NCBI RefSeq assembly: GCF_028595305.1
Contig: NZ_JAQQXS010000011.1
Location: 115,429 to 179,428 of the forward strand
Reading direction: 5' to 3'
Source of the DNA: Roseateles koreensis
Lineage (GTDB): Bacteria; Pseudomonadota; Gammaproteobacteria; Burkholderiales; Burkholderiaceae_C
DNA length: 64,000 nt
Positions 28,351 to 40,123 of the stretch are shown piece after piece. The first letter of the stretch is position 1; every line of letters begins with the position of its first letter. A model generated the notes under the pieces. That model saw nothing but the letters and a program-made list of their open reading frames with translations. It ran no database searches and was not told the DNA's origin. Made by a program: the position numbers and the translations under genes.

Positions 28351-29751
28351 TTATGCGTTGCGCAAGCGTTTCATCACAATTTCTTTGTCAAACAACGCCA
28401 ACACTGCGTCAACGCTGGGCGTCTGCACCCTTCCGCACACCAAAGCGCGGACGGGCATAGCCAGTTGGGGCATCTTCAGGCCATGCGTGGCGATGGTTTC
28501 CTTGATGGCCGTGGCGATGGCTGCCTTGGTCCATTCGATATCTGCGAATTTCTCCGCCAAGGTTATCAACGCAGGTTTGACGACTTCGGTCACATGCGTA
28601 GCCAGATCCTGCTCACTCGGCGTGACCGGCTCGAAATACATCGCCAACCAATCGGCCAGTGCCACGGTCGTCGCACAACGGTCCTTGAACAGGGCTGCCA
28701 TGGCTTGCAAGGTGGGCAACTCGGCATGAATGCCACGTTTGGCCAATTGCACTCGCACCAATTGGGCCAACTGGGCGTCATCGGCCTGCTTCATGTAGTG
28801 GCTGTTGACCCACGCCAGCTTGGCCGGGTCCCATTGGGCGGGGCTCTTGGTCAGGTGGGTGCCGTCAAACCACGACACCAATTGCTCACGCGAGTACAAC
28901 TCGTCGTCGCCGTGGCTCCAGCCCAGGCGCGAGAGATAGTTCAACATGGCCTCGGGCAGGTAGCCCAATTCTTCGTAATTCGTGACGCTGACAGCGCCGC
29001 GGCGCTTGGACAGTTTCAGGCCATCATCGCCCAGAATGATTGGGAAATGACCGAACTTGGGCAGCGGCGCACCCAAGGCCTGGAAGATGTTGATCTGCCA
29101 TGGCGTGTTGTTGACGTGCTCGTCACCACGGAAGACATGGCTGATCTTCATGTCCCAATCGTCCACCACCACGCAGAAGTTGTAGGTAGGGACGCCGTCA
29201 GGGCGCACGATGATCAGGTCGTCAATTTCGCGGTTGTTGATGGTGATGGGGCCTTTGACCAAGTCATCCCAAGTCACATCGCCTTCAGGCGGGTTCTTGA
29301 AGCGAATCACCGGCTCAACGCCGCTTGGCACGGGCGGCAGCACTTTGCCCGGCTCGGGGCGCCAGCGTCCGTCGTAACCCGTTTTCTCACCGCGGGCGCG
29401 TTGCCCCTCACGCATGGCTTCCAGTTCTTCCGGGGAGCAGTAGCAGCGGTAGGCTTTGCCCTCCTCCAGCATTTGCTCGACCACCTGCTTGTAGCGGTCC
29501 AGGCGTTGCATTTGATAGATCGGGCCCTCGTCGTAAGTCAGGCCCAGCCAGTTCATGGACGCGATGATCTGATCCACTGAATCTTGGGAGGAGCGGGCGA
29601 CGTCGGTGTCTTCGATGCGCAGCACGAATTGCCCGCCGAAATGGCGTGCATAGGCCCAAGAAAACAGGGCCGTGCGCGCCGTTCCCAGGTGCAGAAAACC
29701 GGTGGGCGAAGGCGCGATACGGGTGCGAACGGGGGTGATGGCTTGGCTCAT
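28351..29751 (-). CDS. gltX: Glutamyl-tRNA synthetase GltX
   Basis: A 466-residue class I synthetase that charges tRNA-Glu. The HIGH-type motif is HLGT (residues 21-24) within [20 protein letters not shown] and the KMSKS-type motif is KLSKR (246-250). RIEDTD at 45-50 is the usual substrate signature. Cys103 and Cys105 in YRCYCS are present, but no zinc-site cysteine follows at the E. coli spacing. It starts 6 bp after metZ and is followed by the tRNA cluster, which includes two genes for its own substrate. Confidence 0.97.
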   Translation of the reverse strand: MSQAITPVRTRIAPSPTGFLHLGTARTALFSWAYARHFGGQFVLRIEDTDVARSSQDSVDQIIASMNWLGLTYDEGPIYQMQRLDRYKQVVEQMLEEGKAYRCYCSPEELEAMREGQRARGEKTGYDGRWRPEPGKVLPPVPSGVEPVIRFKNPPEGDVTWDDLVKGPITINNREIDDLIIVRPDGVPTYNFCVVVDDWDMKISHVFRGDEHVNNTPWQINIFQALGAPLPKFGHFPIILGDDGLKLSKRRGAVSVTNYEELGYLPEAMLNYLSRLGWSHGDDELYSREQLVSWFDGTHLTKSPAQWDPAKLAWVNSHYMKQADDAQLAQLVRVQLAKRGIHAELPTLQAMAALFKDRCATTVALADWLAMYFEPVTPSEQDLATHVTEVVKPALITLAEKFADIEWTKAAIATAIKETIATHGLKMPQLAMPVRALVCGRVQTPSVDAVLALFDKEIVMKRLRNA

Positions 29752-29757
29752 TTCAAC

Positions 29758-31032
29758 TTATTTCGAGGGGTTCAGCGTGGCAAGGCCGCGCAGCAAATCG
29801 TCGGTGATGTCATCCACGTGCTCGAGGCCCACGGCCAAGCGAATCAAGCCTTGGCTGATGCCTGCGGCTTGACGCTGGGCCTCGCTCAGACGCCCATGCG
29901 AGGTGGTGGCCGGGTGAGTAATGATGGATTTGGTATCGCCCAAATTGGTGGCAACGCTCAGTACGCGAGTGCTGTCAATGACGTGGAACACAGCGGCACG
30001 TGCGGCCTCCGGCGTGTCGCCATGCAACTCAAATGCCACCACGGCACCGCCCTGCCCGCCTTGCTGGCGCATCGCCAACTCATGCTGGGGATGCGAAGCC
30101 AGTGCAGGGTAATAAACCCTCGCCACTTCGGGCCGGCGCTCCAGCCACTGCGCCACCGCCAGAGCATTCTCGCTATGGGCCTTCATGCGCAGGGAGAGTG
30201 TCTCCAGGCCCTTCAGAACCACCCAGGCATTGAAGGGGGCCAAGGTCATGCCTGCGGTGCGAATCACCGGGCCGAACACATCCTTGATCAACTTCACGGG
30301 CCCACAGAGCGCGCCGGCCATCACTCGGCCCTGTCCATCCAGATATTTGGTACCGGAATGCATCACCAGATCGGCCCCTAGCTCGGCCGGGCGCTGCAGC
30401 GCAGGCGAGCAAAAGCTGTTGTCCACCACCAGCAGTGCGCCAGCACCGTGGGCAATGTCAGCCAGGGCGTGGATGTCGCAAATCTCGGTCAGCGGATTGG
30501 TCGGCGTCTCGGCGAAGAACAGCTTGGTGCTTGGCTTGATGGCGGCGCGCCACTCGGCCAGATCGGTCTGGGAGACAAAGCTAGTCTCGACCCCGAACTT
30601 GCCAAACTCCTTGGCAAATAGATTGATGGTGGAGCCAAACACCGAGCGCGAGCAGATCACATGGTCGCCCGCCTTCAGCAGGCCCATGATCAAGAGCAGG
30701 ATGGCGCTCATGCCGGTGGCCGTAGCAACAGCCGCCTCGGTGCCTTCCAGGGCCGCCAAACGCGCCTCGAAGCTGCGCACCGTGGGGTTGCTGGTGCGTG
30801 CGTAGGTGAAGTCTTCCGACGCGGCAAAGCGCTCGGCCGAGGTCTGGGCATCGGGCTGCACAAAACCGCTGGTCAGAAACAGGGCCTCGGAATTCTCGCC
30901 ATGCTGGCTAGGCGCCAGCGCCGTGCGCACCGCGAGCGTTTCGGGGCGTAGGCCGGCAGGCAGGCGAGCACGCTCGATGCGGCGCTGCTCGTCACTCATG
31001 TCATTCATTTCCATCGCGTCGTCACCCCTCAT
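29758..31032 (-). CDS. metZ: O-succinylhomoserine sulfhydrylase MetZ
   Basis: A 424-residue PLP enzyme of the Cys/Met metabolism family that makes homocysteine from O-succinylhomoserine and sulfide. Features include FTYARTSNPTVRSFEARLA, ATATGMSAI, ETPTNPLTEI and the PLP-lysine motif HSGTKYLDGQGRVMAG. SVATNLGDTKSIITHPATTSH near the C-terminus is typical. MetZ rather than MetB or MetC is favoured by the sequence and by its conserved place after purF in Burkholderiales. The ATG at 31032 lies 2 bp after the purF stop; ATGs at codons 7, 9 and 12 are alternatives, the first preceded by GAGGGG. Confidence 0.92.
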   Translation of the reverse strand: MRGDDAMEMNDMSDEQRRIERARLPAGLRPETLAVRTALAPSQHGENSEALFLTSGFVQPDAQTSAERFAASEDFTYARTSNPTVRSFEARLAALEGTEAAVATATGMSAILLLIMGLLKAGDHVICSRSVFGSTINLFAKEFGKFGVETSFVSQTDLAEWRAAIKPSTKLFFAETPTNPLTEICDIHALADIAHGAGALLVVDNSFCSPALQRPAELGADLVMHSGTKYLDGQGRVMAGALCGPVKLIKDVFGPVIRTAGMTLAPFNAWVVLKGLETLSLRMKAHSENALAVAQWLERRPEVARVYYPALASHPQHELAMRQQGGQGGAVVAFELHGDTPEAARAAVFHVIDSTRVLSVATNLGDTKSIITHPATTSHGRLSEAQRQAAGISQGLIRLAVGLEHVDDITDDLLRGLATLNPSK

Positions 31033-31034
31033 GC

Positions 31035-32549
<1,515 letters not shown>

Positions 32550-32591
32550 GGCTATTCCTTCACTTCTAAACAAACGACCCGCGCAAGAGGC

Positions 32592-33080
32592 TCAGGCCGG
32601 TATCCATTTCAAAACTTCTTCAGGCAATGCCGGACGCGCCACTTGAAGCACAACTTTCAAGCCCGGTACCAATTGCGACTGGGTCCAGATTTCAGACTTC
32701 ACGGCGGGCGTCATGCTGACCACCAACACAGCCGCCACGCAAATCAGCAAACCCCGCAAAAGCCCGAACCCCGCGCCAGCCAAGCGGTCCACAAGACTCA
32801 AAGGCGTGGCGTGAATGAGGCCTCGCAACAATTTGGCGCACACACCCCACACCAGCAACACCAACAAAAAACTCAAACCCAGGCTCAACACATGCGTCGC
32901 GCTCTGCCCCAAACGCTCCTGCGGCAAAACACCCGCCAAATAGGGTGCCACAAAAGGCATGGCCACATAGGCCACCAGCCATCCAGCCAATGACAAGACC
33001 TCAAACACCAAACCGCGCCACACGCCCATCAGGACCGACACGCCCCCAATGGCCAGAAAAACATAGTCAACCCAGACCAT
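32592..33080 (-). CDS. cvpA: CvpA-family inner-membrane protein
   Basis: A 162-residue protein with four predicted membrane segments. The start MVWVDYVFLAIGGVSVLMG and the RGLVFEVLSLAGWLVAYV segment are typical of CvpA, and the late LVDRLAGAGFGLLRG motif is conserved. CvpA is required for colicin V production in E. coli and for envelope tolerance in other bacteria; its biochemical role is unknown. It stands directly upstream of purF, its usual neighbour. Confidence 0.92.
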   Translation of the reverse strand: MVWVDYVFLAIGGVSVLMGVWRGLVFEVLSLAGWLVAYVAMPFVAPYLAGVLPQERLGQSATHVLSLGLSFLLVLLVWGVCAKLLRGLIHATPLSLVDRLAGAGFGLLRGLLICVAAVLVVSMTPAVKSEIWTQSQLVPGLKVVLQVARPALPEEVLKWIPA

Positions 33081-33111
33081 GGCAGGCGCAACGTTGAGCG
33101 GCAGGGCTCAT

Positions 33112-34035
33112 CTACAGCGTAAGCACCGCAGTGCTCAAGCCGGTACCGCGTACCTTGGCTGCGGCCTTGTCGGCTTCGTCACGGCTTGAGAAAGGGCCAA
33201 CCCGCACTCGAATTCGGGTCCCCGCCGGCGTAGTCACTTCCTGGGTATAGGTTTTCAAACCCAATTTTTCGACCTTGTGGCGCGCTTCCTGTGCTGATTT
33301 GACATCGGCATAAGCACCGACTTGCAGAACCAAACGAACAGGGGCATTGCTCGCGGCTTCAGCGCTTGCAGCTTTTTTGTCATCAGCCTTCAAAGCTGGT
33401 TTACCGTCCAGCAAGGCCTGCACGCGAGCGGCTTCGTCTTTATTGGCTTTCGCAGCGGCGGCTTTTTCGGACGTTTTTTCAGCTGCTTTTTTTTCGGCGG
33501 CCTTTTCTGCGGCCTTTTCTGCAGCTTTCTCGGCCACTTTGTCGCTGCGTCTTTCGGCGGACTTTTCCGCCGGCTTTTCCGTCAACTTGGGCACCGGGCG
33601 TGCCGCCTCGGCAACTTTGGCGGCAGCGATTGCTTCTACAACAGGCAATGCCGGCCCTGGCACGGGGTCGGCGGCCGGAGCTACCTTCGATTCAGGCGGG
33701 GCAATCCGTTGCGGCGCGGCTTCTTGGGCCAGCGGCGACCGAGCGGGGTTCTGCAATTCGGCAGCAGGCTGCTGCGGCGCCGGCACGGCGGGCGCATGCA
33801 AAACCTGCACACCGTCTTTGTCTGGAATGGTGATCGGCAGGTCGATCGGAATGGGCCGGGGCTGGGTTTCGAACACCATGGGGAAGCCAATCACCCCCAG
33901 TGCGACCAGCACCGCCGCACCGATCAACCGACGCCGCGCTTGCAGCCGCAGTTGTTGCACGGCGTCTGCGGTGTCCGACACCGGCTTGGCGGCCGGCTTA
34001 TTGCTTGATCGCTTGAAAAATGACAGCAAACCCAT
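33112..34035 (-). CDS. SPOR-domain protein (DedD/FtsN-like)
   Basis: A 307-residue bitopic inner-membrane protein. The cytoplasmic N-terminus (MGLLSFFKRSSNKPAAKP) precedes one membrane segment at residues 37-53. A Pro/Ala-rich periplasmic linker contains a Lys/Ala/Glu stretch with several consecutive AAEK units (about residues 170-215). The C-terminal ~75 residues are a SPOR domain (LVLQVGAYADVKSAQEARHK ... IRVRVGPFSSRDEADKAAAK), which binds septal peptidoglycan with stripped stem peptides. A role in cell division is likely. The ATG at 34035 is chosen because the upstream open frame lacks coding character. It lies between folC and cvpA as in relatives. Confidence 0.9.
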   Translation of the reverse strand: MGLLSFFKRSSNKPAAKPVSDTADAVQQLRLQARRRLIGAAVLVALGVIGFPMVFETQPRPIPIDLPITIPDKDGVQVLHAPAVPAPQQPAAELQNPARSPLAQEAAPQRIAPPESKVAPAADPVPGPALPVVEAIAAAKVAEAARPVPKLTEKPAEKSAERRSDKVAEKAAEKAAEKAAEKKAAEKTSEKAAAAKANKDEAARVQALLDGKPALKADDKKAASAEAASNAPVRLVLQVGAYADVKSAQEARHKVEKLGLKTYTQEVTTPAGTRIRVRVGPFSSRDEADKAAAKVRGTGLSTAVLTL

Positions 34036-34184
34036 GAATGTGGCGGAGCAAATGGTTGGGTTGATGAAGGGAGTAAAAACGCCAGGGGGAACGATCGACT
34101 TCAACACCAAGCCGAGCAAGCCACATAGCCGAGGCACCTGAAGTGGGGTCCGGCAAGCCTGATCTGACCCTCTTTCTCAAGAAT

Positions 34185-35498
34185 TCAAGCGGACTGCAAT
34201 CGAGGCACGCCGTTCTTGAGTACGCCCCCCACGGTGTAGAAAGAGCCAAACACGAGAATTCTATCAGCGGGGTCCGCCGCTGCCGCCGCTGCAGCCAGCG
34301 CTGCGAGTGGATCGGCATGGCAGTGTGAGGCCACGCCGGCCACGGGCTTCAAGCCACCCGAGGCGCGCAGGGATTCGAATTGGCGCTGCAAGTCCTGCGC
34401 GGTCGCGGCGCGAGGAATTTCAAGATCGCAAAAATGCCAGACATCCACCAAGTGCGCCATTTTCTGGAAAATAGCCGGTAAATCCTTGTCTGCCATCGCG
34501 CCAAACACCGCGTGAGTGCGCGGGTAGAAGCCCATTTGGTCCAAATTCTGTGCCAGCGCGGCCACCGCGTGAGGATTGTGGGCGACATCCAGCACCAAGG
34601 CAGGTTGGCCCGCCACGACTTGAAAACGCCCGGGTAGATCAACCATCGCCAACCCATTGCGAACGGCTTGCGCACTGATAGGGAGCCGCGCGTACAAAGC
34701 CTCAAACACCGCCAACACGCCCGCAGCATTCAGCAGTTGATTGACGCCCCGCAGCGCGGGGTAAGCCAAACCACTGAAGCGCTTCTCACGCCCCGACCAC
34801 TGCCACTGCTGGCGGTCGCCGTTGTAATTGAAATCACGCCCCAATTGCCGCAGGTCGGCACCAATTTCAGCGGCACGCAGTGCCAAGCTGGCAGGCGGCA
34901 TGGGGTCACTGACCACCACGGGTCGCCCGGCGCGCATGATGCCGGCCTTTTCTCGGCCGACAGACTCACGGTCCGCGCCCAGGTACTCGGTGTGATCGAG
35001 ATCGATGCTGGTGATCACTGCGCAATCCGCGTCGATCGCGTTGACGGCGTCCAAGCGTCCACCCAGGCCCACCTCAAGAATGACAAGGTCCAAGGGCTCG
35101 GCAGCCAGGCGCATCATGATGGCCAGCGTGGTGAACTCGAAATACGAGAGCGTCAAGTCACCACGGGCCGCTTCAATCGCAGCGAAGAACGGCAGCAGCG
35201 TCGCGGCCTCAACGGGGGCGCCGCCCACCCGGCAACGCTCCTCAAAGTGAACCAGATGCGGCTTGATGTACAGCCCAACCCGATAGCCAGCCTGCAGTGC
35301 GATGCACTCCAGCATGGCGCAGGTAGACCCTTTGCCATTGGTCCCGGCCACCATCACCACGGGCGCCGCAAACTTCAAGTTCAAGCGATCTCGCAAAGCG
35401 ATCACCCGATCAAGCGTCATATCAATGACCTTGGGGTGGAGTCGCTCACAGTGCGCGAGCCATTCATCAAGCGTTTCAGGCATGGTGGACGAATTCAT
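34185..35498 (-). CDS. folC: Folylpolyglutamate synthase / dihydrofolate synthase FolC
   Basis: A roughly 437-residue Mur-ligase-type enzyme that adds glutamate to dihydropteroate and to folates. The ATP loop is VAGTNGKGSTCAM, the metal/substrate motif EVGLGGRLDAVN and the Mur-type SIDLDHTEYLG are present, and the C-terminal domain holds VLDVAHNPHA. It lies downstream of accD and upstream of the SPOR gene, standard for Burkholderiales. The start could be ATG 35498 or ATG 35483 (MPETLDEWLAHCERLHP); neither has a strong ribosome binding site. Confidence 0.94.
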   Translation of the reverse strand: MNSSTMPETLDEWLAHCERLHPKVIDMTLDRVIALRDRLNLKFAAPVVMVAGTNGKGSTCAMLECIALQAGYRVGLYIKPHLVHFEERCRVGGAPVEAATLLPFFAAIEAARGDLTLSYFEFTTLAIMMRLAAEPLDLVILEVGLGGRLDAVNAIDADCAVITSIDLDHTEYLGADRESVGREKAGIMRAGRPVVVSDPMPPASLALRAAEIGADLRQLGRDFNYNGDRQQWQWSGREKRFSGLAYPALRGVNQLLNAAGVLAVFEALYARLPISAQAVRNGLAMVDLPGRFQVVAGQPALVLDVAHNPHAVAALAQNLDQMGFYPRTHAVFGAMADKDLPAIFQKMAHLVDVWHFCDLEIPRAATAQDLQRQFESLRASGGLKPVAGVASHCHADPLAALAAAAAAADPADRILVFGSFYTVGGVLKNGVPRLQSA

Positions 35499-35573
35499 TG
35501 GAAACGGAAACAAGACGGCCAGACCTTGTGGGCCTGGCCGGGTCGTTCAATCTGAAAAGTTGAAGAAGCGTCG

Positions 35574-36446
35574 TCAAGCGACCGCGTCAGAGCTCTGGCG
35601 CTGCAGCATGGCCAAGGCCCGCGCAATGGTTTCGCGCAGTTGACGACGATCAACAATCATGTCGACAGCGCCTTTTTCCATCAAGAACTCGGCGCGCTGG
35701 AAGCCGGCAGGTAGCTTTTCACGCACGGTGTTCTCGATCACGCGCGGCCCGGCGAAGCCAATCAGCGCCTTGGGCTCGGCAATCACCACATCGCCCACAA
35801 AAGCAAAGCTGGCGGAGACGCCACCCATGGTCGGATCGGTCAACACGCAGACATAGGGCAATTTGGCCTTGGCCAACCGGGTCAAAGCGGCGTTGGTCTT
35901 GGCCATTTGCATCAAGCTCAACAAGCCTTCTTGCATACGGGCGCCGCCTGTCGCGGTGAAGCAAATGAATGGCGTTTTTTGTTCAATGGCAGATTCGACC
36001 CCGCGCACAAAACGCTCGCCCACCACTGACCCCATGGAACCGCCCATGAAGTTGAACTCAAAACAAGCCGCCACCACGGGCACCGTCATGACCGCGCCAC
36101 CAAAAACCACCAGCGCATCGGTCTCGCCGGTGTTTTCCAGCGCCTCTTTCAGGCGGTCGGGATACTTTTTGCTGTCTTTGAACTTGAGCGCGTCAACAGG
36201 CAGCACTTCTTGCCCGATTTCGTAACGGCCTTCACCGTCAAGAAATGCGTTCAAGCGTTCACGGGCGCCAATGCGGTGATGGTGGCTGCATTTGGGGCAG
36301 ACATTGATGTTCTGCTCCAAGTCAGTCTTGTACAGCACGGTTTCGCAAGACGGGCATTTGATCCACAACCCTTCGGGCACCATGCGGCGCTCGTTGGGGT
36401 CGGTTTGCTGCATCTTGGGCGGCAGTAGTTTTTCAAGCCAACTCAC
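35574..36446 (-). CDS. accD: Acetyl-CoA carboxylase carboxyltransferase subunit beta AccD
   Basis: A 290-residue subunit of the carboxyltransferase that forms malonyl-CoA for fatty acid synthesis. The N-terminal zinc ribbon has Cys31, Cys34, Cys50 and Cys53. The crotonase-like core shows [25 protein letters not shown] and [12 protein letters not shown]. The GTG start at 36446 is supported by AGAGGAG seven bases before it and by the typical opening [12 protein letters not shown]. It follows trpA on the same strand, in the known trpFBA-accD-folC order. Confidence 0.97.
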   Translation of the reverse strand: MSWLEKLLPPKMQQTDPNERRMVPEGLWIKCPSCETVLYKTDLEQNINVCPKCSHHHRIGARERLNAFLDGEGRYEIGQEVLPVDALKFKDSKKYPDRLKEALENTGETDALVVFGGAVMTVPVVAACFEFNFMGGSMGSVVGERFVRGVESAIEQKTPFICFTATGGARMQEGLLSLMQMAKTNAALTRLAKAKLPYVCVLTDPTMGGVSASFAFVGDVVIAEPKALIGFAGPRVIENTVREKLPAGFQRAEFLMEKGAVDMIVDRRQLRETIARALAMLQRQSSDAVA

Positions 36447-36503
36447 GGGCAGACTCCTCTAAAAAATTGGACACAGGCCCCGCGACAAAGCGAGGCCAGG
36501 CCA

Positions 36504-37301
36504 TCAAGCATCCAGCGCAGCGCGAATTTCTCGAATGAATTTCGCGCCGGTTGCGGCCACATTATCGCGCGGCTGGCCTTCCAGCAGTTCAACCAGGCGG
36601 GAACCGATGACCACTGCGTCTGAAACATCAGCCACAGCACGCGCCGTTGCGGCGTCGCGAATGCCAAAACCCACCCCCACCGGCACCGAAACATGGCGTC
36701 GAATACGGGGAATCATCGCCGCCACCGCTGCGGTATCCAGGTGCCCTGCACCCGTCACTCCTTTGAGAGAGACGTAGTAGACATAGCCTCGTGCCACCGC
36801 GGCAATACGGGCCATGCGCTCATCGGTGGAGGTTGGCGCCAGCAGAAAAATGGGGTCCATGTCAGCCGACTGCATCAAGCCGGCAAAAACCTCGCACTCC
36901 TCGGGCGGGTAGTCCACCACCAGCACGCCATCCACACCGGCGGCCTTGGCGTCGGCGACGAAACGCGCTTGGCCGTAGCGCTCAATCGGATTGGCATAAC
37001 CCATCAGTACCACGGGGGTGCGTTGATTGCTTTCGCGGAACCGGCGCACATCTGCCAGCACCTGCGGCATGCCGATGCCCGCACGCACGGCACGTTCAGC
37101 GGCACGCTGAATCACCGGTCCGTCCGCCATGGGGTCAGAAAAAGGCACGCCCAATTCGATCACATCGGCCCCGGCTTCGGCCATAGCGAGCATCAGCTCC
37201 ACCGTGGTTTCAGGATAAGGGTCACCGGTCGTGACAAAGGGAATCAAGGCCTTGCGGCCCTCTTGCGCCAGGCGGGCAAAGGTAGCTTCGATGCGACTCA
37301 T
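36504..37301 (-). CDS. trpA: Tryptophan synthase alpha chain TrpA
   Basis: A 265-residue TIM-barrel enzyme that cleaves indole-3-glycerol phosphate and passes indole to TrpB. Catalytic Glu49 and Asp60 lie in [16 protein letters not shown], the family signature. Length is typical. Its ATG overlaps the trpB stop by 4 bp, giving translational coupling and balanced subunit production. Confidence 0.97.
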   Translation of the reverse strand: MSRIEATFARLAQEGRKALIPFVTTGDPYPETTVELMLAMAEAGADVIELGVPFSDPMADGPVIQRAAERAVRAGIGMPQVLADVRRFRESNQRTPVVLMGYANPIERYGQARFVADAKAAGVDGVLVVDYPPEECEVFAGLMQSADMDPIFLLAPTSTDERMARIAAVARGYVYYVSLKGVTGAGHLDTAAVAAMIPRIRRHVSVPVGVGFGIRDAATARAVADVSDAVVIGSRLVELLEGQPRDNVAATGAKFIREIRAALDA

Positions 37302-38560
37302 GCTTGAGCTCCTTTGACCGATTGGCCTTTGCAGGACGGGCGACAGAAAAACTCGGCGCGTGACAGGTCAGCAACCGTCCCGATGTCCTTGTCACCCCGG
37401 CCCGACAAGTTCACCAGCAAGTGCTGGTCAGCAGGCAGCGTGGGCGCCAATTTCAAGGCATAGGCCAGCGCATGACTGGATTCCAGCGCCGGGATGATGC
37501 CCTCGCTGCGGCACAGGCGATGAAAAGCGGCCAGTGCCTCGTCGTCGGTCACGCTGACGTATTCGGCACGGCCGCTGTCCTTCAAGTAGGCATGCTCAGG
37601 GCCAACGCCGGGATAGTCCAACCCCGCGGAAACGGAATGGGTTTCAATGATCTGCCCGTTTGCGTCTTGCAGCAGATAGGTGCGGTTGCCATGTAGCACG
37701 CCCGGCGTGCCCAGCGACAGGGTGGCCGCATGCTTGTCGGTGCTCAGGCCCAAGCCGGCCGCCTCGACGCCGATCAAGCGAGTCTCCGCGCGGTCGATGT
37801 AGGGGTAGAAAATGCCGATGGCATTGCTGCCGCCGCCCACGCAAGCGATGACGGCGTCCGGCTGGCGGCCGATCATCTCCGGCATCTGCACCAGGCATTC
37901 ATCACCGATGACACGCTGGAAATCGCGCACCATCATCGGATACGGGTGCGGGCCAGCCACGGTACCGATGATGTAGAAAGTGGACTCCACATTTGTCACC
38001 CAATCGCGCATGGCCTCATTGAGCGCATCCTTCAGCGTTTTGGAACCTGATTCCACCGGCACCACGCGGGCCCCAAGCAGGTTCATGCGATAGACGTTGG
38101 GGCTCTGGCGCTTGACGTCTTCAGAGCCCATGTACACCACGCACTCCATGCCATAGCGCGCGCAGATGGTGGCCGTGGCCACGCCGTGCTGGCCCGCGCC
38201 GGTTTCGGCAATGATGCGCTTTTTGCCCATGCGCTTGGCCAGCAAGGCTTGGCCGATGGTGTTGTTGATCTTGTGCGCGCCCGTGTGATTCAGGTCTTCG
38301 CGCTTGAGAAAAATTTGCGCACCACCCAATTCACGGCTCAGGCGATCAGCGTGATAGATCGGGCTGGGGCGGCCCACAAAGTGTGCCAACTCCTTGTTGA
38401 ATTCGGCAATGAATTCGGGGTCTTTGCTGTAGTGGGCATAAGCCTCTTTCAGCTCGTTCAAGGCGTGGACCAGGGTTTCGGCGACAAAGCTGCCGCCGTA
38501 GGTCTGGCCCTTGATGGGGCCAAAATGCCCTTGGGCATCAGGCTGTTGATAACTTGGCAT
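37298..38560 (-). CDS. trpB: Tryptophan synthase beta chain TrpB
   Basis: A 420-residue PLP enzyme joining indole and serine. The PLP lysine is Lys97 in [11 protein letters not shown], with the phosphate-binding GGGSNAIG and the conserved [13 protein letters not shown]. The ATG at 38560 is used ([14 protein letters not shown]), preceded by an AGAGAGAAGA purine stretch; the frame is open farther upstream but overlaps trpF. It overlaps trpA by 4 bp. Confidence 0.97.
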   Translation of the reverse strand: MPSYQQPDAQGHFGPIKGQTYGGSFVAETLVHALNELKEAYAHYSKDPEFIAEFNKELAHFVGRPSPIYHADRLSRELGGAQIFLKREDLNHTGAHKINNTIGQALLAKRMGKKRIIAETGAGQHGVATATICARYGMECVVYMGSEDVKRQSPNVYRMNLLGARVVPVESGSKTLKDALNEAMRDWVTNVESTFYIIGTVAGPHPYPMMVRDFQRVIGDECLVQMPEMIGRQPDAVIACVGGGSNAIGIFYPYIDRAETRLIGVEAAGLGLSTDKHAATLSLGTPGVLHGNRTYLLQDANGQIIETHSVSAGLDYPGVGPEHAYLKDSGRAEYVSVTDDEALAAFHRLCRSEGIIPALESSHALAYALKLAPTLPADQHLLVNLSGRGDKDIGTVADLSRAEFFCRPSCKGQSVKGAQA

Positions 38561-38579
38561 GGATTCTTCTCTCTGCATT

Positions 38580-39218
38580 TCAGGATTGCGTGATGCGCGC
38601 ATCGGCTTGGCGCACGGCATCACAGAACTGACGGATCATCTCGGCGCTCTTGAGGCCCTTGGCCTCTTCGACGCCGGAACTCACATCAACGGCGGTCGGC
38701 CGAACCTGAAGAATCCCGGTCAGCACATTTCCGGCATGCAACCCACCAGACAAAACGACTGGAGAGGGCACGTTTTTTGGAATGAGTGACCAATCGAAAA
38801 CCTTTCCACCACCGCCATAACCCTCAACGTGCGCGTCGAGCAAAATGGCCTGGGCACTTGAATACTGTTGCGCGAAGTTTAACAAATCAAAGCCAGGCCC
38901 CATACGAGCGGCACGCAAGTATGGCCGCCCTGCCCGCTCGCACGCGGCGGGCGACTCGTCACCGTGAAACTGCAGCAGCATATTGGGCAGCGCCTGAAGT
39001 GCTTGCGCCAGTTCGGCCTCCGGTGCGTTAACGAACAAACCCACCGGCGTCACAAAGGGTGGCAACAAACGCGCCAACTCAGCGGCACGTGCCGGCGTGA
39101 CATGGCGAGGGCTCTTGGCGTAAAACACAAAGCCAATGGCATCAGCGCCGGCCTCAACCGCAGCTGCAACATCAGCCTCACGCGTCAGGCCACAAATCTT
39201 GATTCGGGTACGGCTCAT
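38580..39218 (-). CDS. trpF: Phosphoribosylanthranilate isomerase TrpF
   Basis: A 212-residue TIM barrel catalysing the Amadori rearrangement of phosphoribosylanthranilate. The catalytic general base Cys9 lies in [10 protein letters not shown] and the general acid Asp in [12 protein letters not shown], followed by [13 protein letters not shown] 39218 starts [10 protein letters not shown] as in homologues; the longer open frame upstream overlaps truA. trpB follows after 19 bp. Confidence 0.96.
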   Translation of the reverse strand: MSRTRIKICGLTREADVAAAVEAGADAIGFVFYAKSPRHVTPARAAELARLLPPFVTPVGLFVNAPEAELAQALQALPNMLLQFHGDESPAACERAGRPYLRAARMGPGFDLLNFAQQYSSAQAILLDAHVEGYGGGGKVFDWSLIPKNVPSPVVLSGGLHAGNVLTGILQVRPTAVDVSSGVEEAKGLKSAEMIRQFCDAVRQADARITQS

Positions 39219-39234
39219 GCTGTCAATGCGGGGC

Positions 39235-40017
39235 TCAAGGCAGCCAGTCCATGGCGGCCGTATGTTCAGGAATTTGAAACTGCGGCTCGTAGTATGGGCC
39301 CTTGAAGTAGAGCCCATCAGCCGGAAAGGTCGGTGCCGCTCGTTTGCGATCTCGCCCCGCCAGCACCTCAGCCAGCCATTCGCGGCTCTGGGTGCCATTG
39401 CCAACGGCGATCAGACACCCCATGATATTGCGCACCATGTGGTGCAGAAACGCCGAGGCGTCGAAATCAAATCGCCAGTACGCCCCGCGCCTTGAGATTT
39501 CAATTGCACGAATCGTCTTGACCGGCGATTTCGCCTGGCATTGCACGGCGCGGAAGGCACTGAAATCATGTTCGCCCAAAAGCAGCGACGCTGCCGCCCG
39601 CATGGCGTCGCCATCGAGTGCGCGAAACACCCAACCCACACCGCCGGCTTCGATCGCTGGGCGAACGGCAGACTCCAACACCAAAAACACATAACGCCGC
39701 CCCTGCGCGGAGAAGCGGGCATGGAAATCATCGCCTGGAAACTCGCACCATTGAATCGCCACATCGGCAGGCAGATACCGGTTGGTGCCGCGCACCCATG
39801 AGGCAGCCTCACGCGCCACTTCAGTGTCGAAGTGCACCACTTGATTGAGCCCGTGCACGCCCGTGTCCGTGCGCCCCGCGCAGAGGGTACGAATAGGTTG
39901 GGCCGCAAACTCGCTCAGCGCGGCCTCCAGCACGTCCTGCACCGTTTGCCGGTCCACCTGACTCTGCCAGCCATGGTAGGCCTGGCCCCGGTAACTCACT
40001 CCCAGCGCAACGCGCAT
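39235..40017 (-). CDS. truA: tRNA pseudouridine(38-40) synthase TruA
   Basis: A 260-residue enzyme that modifies uridines in the tRNA anticodon arm. The catalytic aspartate is Asp51 in CAGRTDTGVHG. The opening MRVALGVSYRGQAYHGWQSQ and the late FLHHMVRNIMGCL motif are family hallmarks. It lies between fimV and trpF on the same strand; the 106-bp gap to fimV includes the fimV terminator. Confidence 0.96.
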   Translation of the reverse strand: MRVALGVSYRGQAYHGWQSQVDRQTVQDVLEAALSEFAAQPIRTLCAGRTDTGVHGLNQVVHFDTEVAREAASWVRGTNRYLPADVAIQWCEFPGDDFHARFSAQGRRYVFLVLESAVRPAIEAGGVGWVFRALDGDAMRAAASLLLGEHDFSAFRAVQCQAKSPVKTIRAIEISRRGAYWRFDFDASAFLHHMVRNIMGCLIAVGNGTQSREWLAEVLAGRDRKRAAPTFPADGLYFKGPYYEPQFQIPEHTAAMDWLP

Positions 40018-40073
40018 GTTCGCGCCCCTTCCGTCCGCATCAAAAGTTCAAGCATTCAACAGTTCAAGACTGA

Positions 40074-40106
40074 ATAAAAAAAGGCGCTCCGCAAACAGAG
40101 CGCCTT
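40074..40106 (-). terminator. Rho-independent terminator after fimV
   Basis: Stem AAGGCGCTC / GAGCGCCTT (40081-40089, 40098-40106) with an 8-base loop; read on the minus strand it ends in seven T residues. It separates fimV from truA. Confidence 0.9.
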
Positions 40107-40123
40107 GAGCGGTTCGATCAGGC

